This document shows, piece by piece, positions 26,418-32,994 of a stretch of 36,569 nt of DNA (position 1 is its first letter; each line of letters opens with the position of its first letter). A program made the position numbers and the translations under genes. Under the pieces are notes generated by a model. It searched no databases, was not told where the DNA came from, and saw nothing but the letters and a program-made list of their open reading frames with translations. The DNA comes from Streptomyces xanthochromogenes. GTDB taxonomy: Bacteria; Actinomycetota; Actinomycetes; Streptomycetales; Streptomycetaceae. The DNA is taken from assembly GCF_014650455.1 (NCBI RefSeq), contig NZ_BMUZ01000026.1, positions 1-36,569 of the forward strand, given 5' to 3'.

Positions 26418-26432
26418 CGTACGTCGGCGGTA

Positions 26433-28091
26433 TCAGCTCCGGGTGCCGAAGTCCTGGGTCCACCAGGGGCCGCCGGACCCGTAGTGCACACCGATGCCGA
26501 TCTCCTTGTACCCGCAGTTCAGGATGTTGGCGCGGTGGCCGGGGCTGTGCATCCAGGAGTCCATGACGGCGGCCGCGTCCGCCTGGCCCCGAGCGATGTT
26601 CTCGCCGTACGAACTCCACTGGTACCCGGCTGCCGTGATGCGCTCGCCGGGGCCCGCACCGCTGGGGTCGGTGTGGTCGAAGAAGTTCTGCGCGGCCATG
26701 TTCTCGGAGTGCTTGAGGGCGGCGTCGTAGAGCTTCGGATTGCTGGTGAGCGCCGAGCAACCCGCCTTGCTGCGCTCGGAGTTGACGAGATCGAGCACCT
26801 GCTGCACGGCGGCCGGGGTGCCGTCGTCCGGGCCGGCCGGCGCCCGCTTGGTGCTGGGCGCGGGCCTGGGCGGTGCGGCGTGCGTGGGCGACTTGGTGGC
26901 CGGGGGCGGGGAGGGGTGCTTGACCGGGGCGCTCGGCGACGGCGAACTGCTCGCCTTGGTAGGGGAGTTGGAGGCGGACGGGCTCGGTGACAGGGGCCCG
27001 GTGCTGAGGCCGTCGGCGCTGGCGGCGTCGGTGGTGGTGAGAGGGGCGTCCGCGACGGTCCGGGACGAGTCCTGGCCGGGGTCGGTGACGAAGCGGTAGG
27101 CACCGCCGAGGGCCGCGACGGCGGCGAGCCCGGCGATGACGGCGGCCGCCCGGCGCCGTCGCCGCGTCCGCCGGTCGCGCCGGTCGCGTCGGGAGGCGGG
27201 GGCCCGCCGCCGGCCCGCGGCGTGGGCGCCGTGCGCGGCGCGAGGAGAGGGCTGGGTGGCGGCGGTCGCGTGGGCGGTGGTCTCCAGGGCGGGCGCCCGG
27301 CCGCCCAGAACCGCCAGCAGACCGGCGGTGGCCGCTCCCACCGGGACCAGGGCGAGCCCGACGAGTAGCCCCTCGGCGGGTATGAGCCCGCTCCAGTGCC
27401 CGGAGCAGACCGCGCAGGTACGGGCATGGCGGGCTATGCGCTTGCGCCACAGGGCCGACGGCACGCCGTCCCAGGACAGGGCGAGCCCGTACAGCTCGCC
27501 ACAGCGCTCGATCCCGGCCAGTGCCCGCACGACGACCCGGGCGGTCTCCAGCTGGCCCTTCATGCGCTGGACGCGTACGGCGGCGTGCTCGGCGCTCAGG
27601 TCGAGCGCCGAGGCGACCTCGCCCCGGCTGAGTACGCCCGCCGCCTCCAGCCACCACAGCGAGAGCAGCGCCCGGTCGTCGGGCTCCAGCCAGCGGGTGG
27701 CCTCGGTGACCTCCTTGCGCTGCCCGGACAGACCGAGCCGCACGATGGTGAGATCGACGAAGTCGGCGCCCGGGTCGGCCAGGTCGTGGGCGTCCTGGAG
27801 CCCGCCGTCGACGGGGGTGCGGCGGTGGCCCTGCCAGTACCGGCGGATCTCGTTCATGGTGACGGCGACGAGCCACGACCGGAAGGCCGCGGGCTCGCGC
27901 AGCGAGCCGAGCCCGTCGAGCATCCGCAGCAGGCTCTCCTGCACGACGTCGTCGACGTCGGCGTGCCCGCCCAGCGCCCGCCCGACGATGTTGTACACGA
28001 GCGGCAGATACCCGGCGACGAGCTCGTCGCGCGCCCGCTGATCCCCGTCCCGGGCCGCGACGACCACCGCGGCTATCTGTTCACTGATCAC
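26433..28091 (-). CDS. ECF-type sigma factor fused through a membrane segment to an extracellular CAP domain
   Basis: This single 552-residue frame has sigma region 2 (about 22-85; DELVAGYLPLVYNIV, DVDDVVQESLLRMLDGL), sigma region 4 (about 125-190; LEPDDRALLSLWW, SAEHAAVRVQRMKGQL) and an anti-sigma-like HARTCAVC zinc motif (about 222-229). Two hydrophobic stretches follow (about 243-264 and 315-332), separated by an Arg-rich patch. A Pro/Ser/Thr linker (about 340-425) leads to a CAP/SCP domain (about 427-552; VNSERSKAGCSAL, HSENMAAQNFFDHTDP, GENIARG, WMHSPGHRANIL). The layout predicts a cytoplasmic sigma factor tethered to an exported CAP domain, perhaps sensing the envelope and released by proteolysis. 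GTG 28091 is chosen for the GACGAGG before it; GTG 28115 would add eight residues. The tract is free of stops, so this is not two genes. Confidence 0.88.
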   Translation of the reverse strand: MISEQIAAVVVAARDGDQRARDELVAGYLPLVYNIVGRALGGHADVDDVVQESLLRMLDGLGSLREPAAFRSWLVAVTMNEIRRYWQGHRRTPVDGGLQDAHDLADPGADFVDLTIVRLGLSGQRKEVTEATRWLEPDDRALLSLWWLEAAGVLSRGEVASALDLSAEHAAVRVQRMKGQLETARVVVRALAGIERCGELYGLALSWDGVPSALWRKRIARHARTCAVCSGHWSGLIPAEGLLVGLALVPVGAATAGLLAVLGGRAPALETTAHATAATQPSPRAAHGAHAAGRRRAPASRRDRRDRRTRRRRRAAAVIAGLAAVAALGGAYRFVTDPGQDSSRTVADAPLTTTDAASADGLSTGPLSPSPSASNSPTKASSSPSPSAPVKHPSPPPATKSPTHAAPPRPAPSTKRAPAGPDDGTPAAVQQVLDLVNSERSKAGCSALTSNPKLYDAALKHSENMAAQNFFDHTDPSGAGPGERITAAGYQWSSYGENIARGQADAAAVMDSWMHSPGHRANILNCGYKEIGIGVHYGSGGPWWTQDFGTRS

Positions 28092-28289
28092 GCCTCGTCC
28101 ACTCTCCCGGAGCACCGAACCTAACTGACCCGACGGAGAGGAGAACAGGGTGACGGTCGGCGGATAACAGAAAACGGATGACAGATATCGACCGCGCCCA
28201 CCCGCATACCGGGCGCCACCTGCCGGTCCGGGTGGTGCGACGGGTGTACGTGAGCCGTGTCACTCCCGCGCGGGCGTACGCTCCGACGC

Positions 28290-28622
28290 ATGAGTGACAT
28301 CCCCGCGCCCGAGGCGGAACGGCCGCCCGAGCCGGAACGGCCGCATGAGGCCGCGCCGGTTCCGGCAGCCGTCCCCGGGGCCGTGCCGGGGGCCGTTCCG
28401 GGGACGGTGCCGAAGCCGACGCCGATGCCGCCCCCGACGCCGGACATCACGTACACGCAGTGCAAGCGGTGCGGTACGGAGCTGGCCGGGCTGGACGGGC
28501 GGTACTCGTGCGGGGTCTGCGGCTGGTCCAACCACTGGTCGGAGGGTCACCGCCCGCTCCCCCGCGCCGAGGACGACCCGGACGCACCGCCCACGCCGGT
28601 CAATCCGCTGGGCGAGCAGTAG
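28290..28622 (+). CDS. Small Pro-rich zinc-ribbon protein of unknown function
   Basis: This 110-residue protein has an acidic, Pro/Ala/Glu-rich N-terminal half with a short degenerate repeat (PGAVPGAVPGTVP, about 29-41). A compact zinc ribbon follows, with CKRCG and, 15 residues later, CGVCGW (about 58-78), and the tail is polar. It is predicted soluble and cytoplasmic. The ATG at 28290 begins MSDIPAPEAE; the frame extends a little upstream without clear signals. It is divergent from the sigma-CAP gene. No function can be assigned; metal binding is the only safe inference. Confidence 0.7.
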   Translation: MSDIPAPEAERPPEPERPHEAAPVPAAVPGAVPGAVPGTVPKPTPMPPPTPDITYTQCKRCGTELAGLDGRYSCGVCGWSNHWSEGHRPLPRAEDDPDAPPTPVNPLGEQ

Positions 28623-28693
28623 CGAGCAGTGGGGGAGCGGTACGGGAGCGGCAGGGGGAGAGGCGGGCGGAGGGGTGGGGGAGCAGTGCCGGT

Positions 28694-29296
28694 TCAGGCC
28701 GCCGTGTCGGGGGCCGGGGCCGGGGTGGGCGTGAGGTCGGGGGTGTGGGCAGGCGGGAGCAGGGAGTCGAGAAGGTCCCGGCCCTCCTCCCAACTGCCCA
28801 ACAGGCTCCCGGAGTTGATGTGCCCGATGGGTCCGGCCAGATGGTGCTGGGCGCCCCACTGCGCGGCGAAGGCGGCGGAGGTCTCGGGGGCGCAGTACGG
28901 GTCGTTCGTGCCGGCCACCACCAGGGCGGGGATGGGCAGCGGGCGCGCCGACAGCTGGGTGAAGGTCGGTGCGGACCCGCTCGGGAACGCCGGGGACAGC
29001 GGGTCGGGCGGGGCCGCCAGGAAGGCGGCCGTGGCGGCGGGGGAGGGGCTCCGGTCCAGCCAGGTGGCCGCCGCCCAGCAGCCCAGGCTGTGGGCCACGA
29101 GCACGACGTGATCGTGCTTCCTGGATGCCTCGTCGACGGCCGACCCGACCGCCGCGACCCAGTCCTCCAGGTCCGGCTCGGACCACGAGTCGGGCGCCGT
29201 GCGCACCGCCGACGACCCCCAGTGCCGTTCCCATTCACTCTGCCAGTGGTGCTCGTCGGACCCGTCGATACCGGGAATGATCACGTAGCCGAACAT
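28694..29296 (-). CDS. RBBP9/YdeN-family serine hydrolase
   Basis: This 200-residue small alpha/beta hydrolase has the RBBP9/YdeN layout: IPGIDGSDEHHWQSEWE at the start, nucleophile Ser70 in VAHSLGCW, Asp132 in GTNDPYC and His159 in IGHINSGS. No signal peptide is present, so it is cytoplasmic. The C-terminal 20 residues are Pro/Thr/Ala-rich and likely disordered. GGGGGGAAG lies just before the ATG at 29296. Substrate is unknown; an esterase or peptidase-like activity is the family expectation. It is divergent from the DyP peroxidase gene. Confidence 0.85.
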   Translation of the reverse strand: MFGYVIIPGIDGSDEHHWQSEWERHWGSSAVRTAPDSWSEPDLEDWVAAVGSAVDEASRKHDHVVLVAHSLGCWAAATWLDRSPSPAATAAFLAAPPDPLSPAFPSGSAPTFTQLSARPLPIPALVVAGTNDPYCAPETSAAFAAQWGAQHHLAGPIGHINSGSLLGSWEEGRDLLDSLLPPAHTPDLTPTPAPAPDTAA

Positions 29297-29463
29297 GGCT
29301 TCCCCCCGCGCTGATCGCTCGCTGATCGCCTGTCGATCGCTTGCTGTCGCTGTGCTGCCCGTTGCTCTTCGTCTGCCGCTTACGGAGATCCCCGTACCCG
29401 GGCCGCCGCAGGTGTATCGTACCGAGCACTTCTCTCACGAAATGTACTGTTTTGTACGATGAC

Positions 29464-30582
29464 TTGAGTGACCCGGGGTTCCGGCGCCGCGCGCTTCTCG
29501 CCACGCTTCCCATGGCCTTCGCGGCGAGCGGGTGCGAGGCCGCGGCGCCTCGGCGCGAGCGGGACCGGCGGCCCGTCCAGGGGCCCCCGCCCGGCCCCGT
29601 CCGGCAGCCCGGGGTGGCCGAGCCCCAGCAGCCGCACATGCTCTTCGTCTCCTACGACCTCACCCCCGGCACCCGGGGCGCCCCCGGGCGGGACGCGGTG
29701 CGGCGGCTGCTCGCGCGGTGGAGCGAGCTGCTCGCCGGGCTGGCGCCCGGGCCCACCGCGACCGTCGGCATCGGCCCCGGCCTGCCGGAGCGGCTCGGGG
29801 TTGGGGCGCCCGAGGGCCTGCGGGAGCTGCCCGCCTTCGCCGGGGAGCACCTGGACGTGGCGGCGGGGGGCGGTGAGATCGGCGTGCAGATCTGTGCGCG
29901 GGACGCGCGGGGGTGCGAGCGCCTGGCCGGGCTGCTCGCGGGAGCCGGAGCGGGGGTGCTGCGGCCGCGCTGGCGCCAGGCGGGCTTCCTGTCGGGCGAG
30001 CGCCCCGGCCCGCGTTCCGAACTCCTCGCGCCCCCGCGGGCGGGAGAGGCCTCGCGTGACCTGCTGGGCTTCAAGAACGGCACGTCGAACCCCACGGCGG
30101 CGGAGAACGAGCGCTGGGTGTGGCTGCCGCCCGGGGGGCGGTACGCGGACGGCACGTTCCTGGTGGTGCGGCGAATCCGGTTGCGGGTGGAGGAGTTCGG
30201 GCGGTTGCCGGTCGCCCGGCAGGAGCAGATCGTCGGGTGCCGCAAGGGGGGCGGGGAGGTGCTGTCCTCCGACCTGAACGCGCGCACACCGGAAGGGAGT
30301 TACGTCCTGCCCCTGGACGCCCACGTGCGCCTGGCCGGACCCGGGCCGGACGGCGGCGCCCGGATGCTCCGGCGGAGCTACTCCTACGAGAACAGCCCCG
30401 GGGACCGGGGCATGCTCTTCCTCGCCTACATGCGGGACCCCGCGCTGTTCGTACGGGTGGGGACCCGGCTGGCCGCGTCCGACGCACTCAACTCCTTTGC
30501 GGAACAGTACGGTTCGGCTCTGTTCTATGTGCTGCCGGGGGTGGGGGGGAGCGGCCGAGCACTGGGCAGCACGGTCCTGTAA
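29464..30582 (+). CDS. DyP-type peroxidase, Tat-type lipoprotein signal, catalytic Asp replaced by Asn
   Basis: This protein of about 372 residues (from TTG 29464) has a start FRRRALLATLPMAFAASGC that combines a twin arginine and a lipobox ending at Cys24, suggesting Tat export and membrane attachment. The dye-decolorizing peroxidase fold shows the proximal heme His287 in DAHVRLA, the Arg pair 303-304 in RRSYSY and the GMLFLAYMRDP stretch. The family motif GxxDG, whose Asp is the acid-base residue, reads GFKNGTSNP here: Asn205, codon AAC at 30076-30078. EfeB-like heme or iron handling is the nearest relative by architecture, but no efeU or efeO gene is adjacent. The start is uncertain: no ribosome binding site is seen, and a GTAC-rich AT patch at 29443-29460 may be the promoter of a near-leaderless message. 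Confidence 0.88.
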   Translation: MSDPGFRRRALLATLPMAFAASGCEAAAPRRERDRRPVQGPPPGPVRQPGVAEPQQPHMLFVSYDLTPGTRGAPGRDAVRRLLARWSELLAGLAPGPTATVGIGPGLPERLGVGAPEGLRELPAFAGEHLDVAAGGGEIGVQICARDARGCERLAGLLAGAGAGVLRPRWRQAGFLSGERPGPRSELLAPPRAGEASRDLLGFKNGTSNPTAAENERWVWLPPGGRYADGTFLVVRRIRLRVEEFGRLPVARQEQIVGCRKGGGEVLSSDLNARTPEGSYVLPLDAHVRLAGPGPDGGARMLRRSYSYENSPGDRGMLFLAYMRDPALFVRVGTRLAASDALNSFAEQYGSALFYVLPGVGGSGRALGSTVL

Positions 30583-30634
30583 CCCTGGTCCCGCCCCCTT
30601 GGTGCGGCTTCGTACCGTGGTCGCTTCTCGCGCA

Positions 30635-30649
30635 GTTCCCCGCGCCCCT
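30635..30649 (+). repeat. Dispersed intergenic element, copy 2
   Basis: GTTCCCCGCGCCCCT follows the DyP gene by about 50 bp, within TCTCGCGCAGTTCCCCGCGC. The same core occurs at 14591-14605 (reverse) and 32866-32880. Confidence 0.6.
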
Positions 30650-30782
30650 AAAAGCTTCGGTGCTGGCCGGCATCGGGCATTTCAGCCCGTCATGGGGGTC
30701 CCCCCTGGCCCTTGAGGCCTTGGGGGAGTTTGAGGACGAGCGCCGTTCAGGCGTGAACGGGGTCCGGGGCGGAGCCGCGAAC

Positions 30783-30868
30783 GGGGGTGCAGGGGGCGGA
30801 GCCCCGATCGGGGGGTGCAGGGGGCGGAGCCCCGATCGGGGGGTGCAGGGGGCGGAGCCCCTTGCGGG
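30783..30868 (+). repeat. Three 28-bp tandem repeats with internal palindrome
   Basis: Units of about 28 bp repeat with exact spacing (GTGCAG at 30787, 30815 and 30843). Each contains GGGGGCGGAGCCCC, a short inverted repeat able to form a hairpin. They have no spacers, so this is not CRISPR. The units lie in a 697-bp gene-free stretch (30583-31279). Confidence 0.8.
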
Positions 30869-30893
30869 GGTTCGAGGGGCGCAGCCCCTCAGC

Positions 30894-31181
30894 GGGTCTG
30901 GGGCGAAGCCCCAGGGCTCAGCTCATCCAACCCGCCGCACGGGATGGGGGTCCCCCCTGCTCATTAAGAGCTTGGGGGAGGGTCGGCAAGCCCCCCGGGG
31001 TCCGGGGCGGAGCCCCGAACGGGGTGCGGGGGGCGGAGCCCCTCAGGGGGTCTGGGGCGAAGCCCCAGGGCTCAGCCGATGCAACCCGCCGCACGGGATG
31101 GGGCTCCCCCCTGCTCATTAAGAGCTTGGGGGAGGGTGGGCAAACCCCCCGGGGTCTGGGGCGCAGCCCCAAGGGCCGGAA
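30894..31181 (+). repeat. Duplicated 154-bp GC-rich palindromic block
   Basis: A block beginning GGGTCTGGGGCGAAGCCCC starts at 30894 and again at 31048 (offset 154), with a third partial start at 31152. Each copy carries GGGGCGRAGCCCC-type hairpins and the same AT-containing island CTGCTCATTAAGAGCTTGGG. Differences between copies are few. The pieces resemble mobile or slippage-prone intergenic elements of Streptomyces. No open frame here looks like a protein. Confidence 0.8.
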
Positions 31182-31238
31182 CCATCCAACCCCGAGCGAT
31201 GGGCAGGAGGGTGGGCAAGCCCCCCCCCGGCCAACTCC

Positions 31239-31269
31239 TTGGCACACGCGGTGCCATGTGAAATATTAC
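31239..31269 (+). promoter_or_regulatory. Candidate promoter with inverted-repeat operator before the amino-acid dehydrogenase operon
   Basis: TTGGCA (31239-31244) and TATTAC (31264-31269, 19-bp spacing) stand out as a -35/-10 pair in an AT-rich island just upstream of the ATG at 31280. A perfect inverted repeat, TGGCAC-ACGCG-GTGCCA (31240-31256), overlaps the -35 and spacer, the place for a repressor such as the GntR protein encoded downstream. The transcript would be nearly leaderless. Confidence 0.45.
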
Positions 31270-31279
31270 CGGGGTGGTC

Positions 31280-32452
31280 ATGACAAGCACCCCGGACGTC
31301 ATCGTCGTGGGCGCCGGCATCGTGGGCGCCGCCTGCGCCCACTACGCGGCCCGCGCCGGCCTGAGGGTGACCGTCCTCGACCGGGGCCCCGTGGCCGGCG
31401 GCACCACCGGCTCGGGCGAGGGCAACCTCCTCGTCTCCGACAAGGCCCCCGGCCCCGAACTGGAACTCGCCCTCAAATCGGCAGAGTTGTGGCGGGAGCT
31501 GGCCGAACGCCTCCCGCACGGGATCGAGTACGAACCCAAGGGCGGACTGGTCGTCGCCTCCGGTGAGGCGGCCCTGACCGCGCTGCGCACCTTCGCGGCG
31601 GCGCAGGAGAAGGCGGGCGTGACCGTACGCGACGTGGCGGCCGACCGGCTGCCCGACCTGGAGCCGCACCTGGCTCGCGGTCTCGCGGGGGGCGTCCACT
31701 ATCCCCAGGACGCCCAGGTCATGCCCGCCCTCGCCGCCACGCATCTGCTGCGCGCGTCCGGCGCCGAGGTCCGGCTCGGGCAGGAGGTGACGGGCCTGCT
31801 CACGGGTCCCGGGGGTGCGGTACGCGGCGTACGGACCGCATCCGGCGTGTTCCACGCGCCGTACGTCGTCAACGCCGCCGGCACCTGGGGCGGCGAACTC
31901 GCCCGGCTGGCCGGGGTGTTGCTGCCCGTATTGCCCCGTCGGGGCTTCGTCCTGGTCACGGAGCCGCTGCCGCGCGTGGTGCGGCACAAGGTGTACGCGG
32001 CGGACTACGTCGCGGACGTGGCCAGCGACTCGGCCGCGCTCCAGACCTCGGCGGTGGTCGAGGGGACTCCGGCGGGGCCGGTCCTGATCGGCGCGAGCCG
32101 CGAACGGGTCGGGTTCGACCGCGCCCTTTCGGTACCGGCCCTGCGGCGGCTCGCGGCCGGGGCGACCGCGCTGTTCCCCGTGCTTGCGGGGGTGCGCGTG
32201 ATCCGGACGTACGCGGGGTTCCGGCCGTATCTGCCGGACCACCTTCCGGCGATCGGGACGGATGCCCGGGTGCCGGGGCTCCTGCACGCGTGCGGGCACG
32301 AAGGGGCGGGGATCGGGCTCGCCCCGGTGACGGGCCGGATCATCGCGGACTGCCTGACCGGAGCCCAACCGCCGGTGGACGTCCGCCCGTTCGATCCGGC
32401 GCGATTCGAGGGCGGGACCGGGACCGGGGCCGGGGCGGGGGCCGGGGCATGA
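31280..32452 (+). CDS. FAD-dependent amino-acid oxidoreductase (DAO/HcnC-like subunit)
   Basis: This 390-residue flavoprotein of the D-amino-acid oxidase/glycine oxidase family has the FAD dinucleotide motif VIVVGAGIVGAACAHYAA at about 6-23. The C-terminal family segment GFRPYLPDHLPAIG (about 315-328) and HEGAGIGLAPVTG complete the flavin site. It is soluble and has no signal peptide. A 2Fe-2S protein and a second flavoprotein follow in the same direction. That trio is the arrangement of D-hydroxyproline dehydrogenase, opine oxidases and HCN synthase (hcnABC), so this is the subunit that oxidises the amino acid. The start may be ATG 31280 or GTG 31274; neither has a ribosome binding site, consistent with a near-leaderless mRNA. 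Confidence 0.88.
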   Translation: MTSTPDVIVVGAGIVGAACAHYAARAGLRVTVLDRGPVAGGTTGSGEGNLLVSDKAPGPELELALKSAELWRELAERLPHGIEYEPKGGLVVASGEAALTALRTFAAAQEKAGVTVRDVAADRLPDLEPHLARGLAGGVHYPQDAQVMPALAATHLLRASGAEVRLGQEVTGLLTGPGGAVRGVRTASGVFHAPYVVNAAGTWGGELARLAGVLLPVLPRRGFVLVTEPLPRVVRHKVYAADYVADVASDSAALQTSAVVEGTPAGPVLIGASRERVGFDRALSVPALRRLAAGATALFPVLAGVRVIRTYAGFRPYLPDHLPAIGTDARVPGLLHACGHEGAGIGLAPVTGRIIADCLTGAQPPVDVRPFDPARFEGGTGTGAGAGAGA

Positions 32453-32481
32453 GGCGCCGGTGGCGGTCGGCAAAGGAGGAC

Positions 32482-32799
32482 GTGGTGGCCCGAACCCCCG
32501 GTGAGCTGGCCGGGGCCCGGCCCGGGCCCGCGTTCGAGATCACGGTGGACGGCCGGGCGGTGTCGGCGCTGCCGGGGCAGACCGTCGCGGCCGCGTTGTG
32601 GGCCGCGGGCGTTCTGACGTGGCGAACGACCCGTGGAGGTGGAAGGCCTCGGGGGGTGTTCTGCGGGATCGGGCAGTGCTTCGACTGCCTGGTCACGGTC
32701 AACGGCGTGGCCAATCGGAGGGCGTGCCTCGTGGCGGTGGGGCCCGGGGACGAGGTCAGGACGCAGGAGGGGGAGGGGCGTGGGGAGCTCGCGGTGTGA
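32482..32799 (+). CDS. 2Fe-2S ferredoxin-like subunit (HcnA-like)
   Basis: This 105-residue protein carries the cysteine pattern CGIGQCFDC followed by a distal Cys in RRACL, as in the small N-terminal-type 2Fe-2S subunit of sarcosine oxidase alpha, HcnA and D-hydroxyproline dehydrogenase. The segment FEITVDGRAVSALPGQTVAAAL precedes it as in these ferredoxins. It passes electrons between the two flavoproteins. AAAGGAGG (32472-32479) sits just before the GTGs at 32482 and 32485, so I start there. The upstream in-frame ATG at 32449 overlaps the preceding stop but has no ribosome binding site. Confidence 0.85.
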   Translation: MVARTPGELAGARPGPAFEITVDGRAVSALPGQTVAAALWAAGVLTWRTTRGGGRPRGVFCGIGQCFDCLVTVNGVANRRACLVAVGPGDEVRTQEGEGRGELAV

Positions 32800-32816
32800 G
32801 CGGGGTCCCGGAGCGG

Positions 32817-32832
32817 GTGCGGCTCCGCCGCG
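32817..32832 (+). repeat. Dispersed intergenic element GTGCGGCTCCGCCGCG, copy 2
   Basis: Identical to 22346-22361. Here it lies inside the 195-bp gap between the 2Fe-2S and second flavoprotein genes of one operon. Confidence 0.55.
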
Positions 32833-32865
32833 CCCCGGTGCGGGCCGTGCCTGGCCGGTCGCCCG

Positions 32866-32880
32866 GTTCCCCGCGCCCCC
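32866..32880 (+). repeat. Dispersed intergenic element, copy 3
   Basis: GTTCCCCGCGCCCCC lies 34 bp after the preceding element, in the same intra-operon gap. See 14591-14605 and 30635-30649 for the other copies. Confidence 0.6.
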
Positions 32881-32994
32881 GCGGGAGTTGACGTCGGCCG
32901 GGGTGGGCACGACGCTCCGCGCATCCCCAACTGAGCTGATTCGAGGCGGAGTTGTGGAGATGGGGGCGTTTTCCGTGAGCTCGGCGGTGTTGGT

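Noticed and set aside
29443..29460. Regulator site TGTAC-N-TGTAC before the DyP gene
   Set aside because: GTAC is self-complementary and the extended arms match poorly. It is kept only as a possible promoter patch in the gene entry.
30783..30868. Possible CRISPR array
   Set aside because: The 28-bp units are directly adjacent with no spacers and no cas genes nearby.
32800..32994. Frameshifted coding sequence joining the 2Fe-2S and second flavoprotein genes
   Set aside because: The stretch contains dispersed intergenic elements. Both neighbouring proteins have complete family starts and ends.
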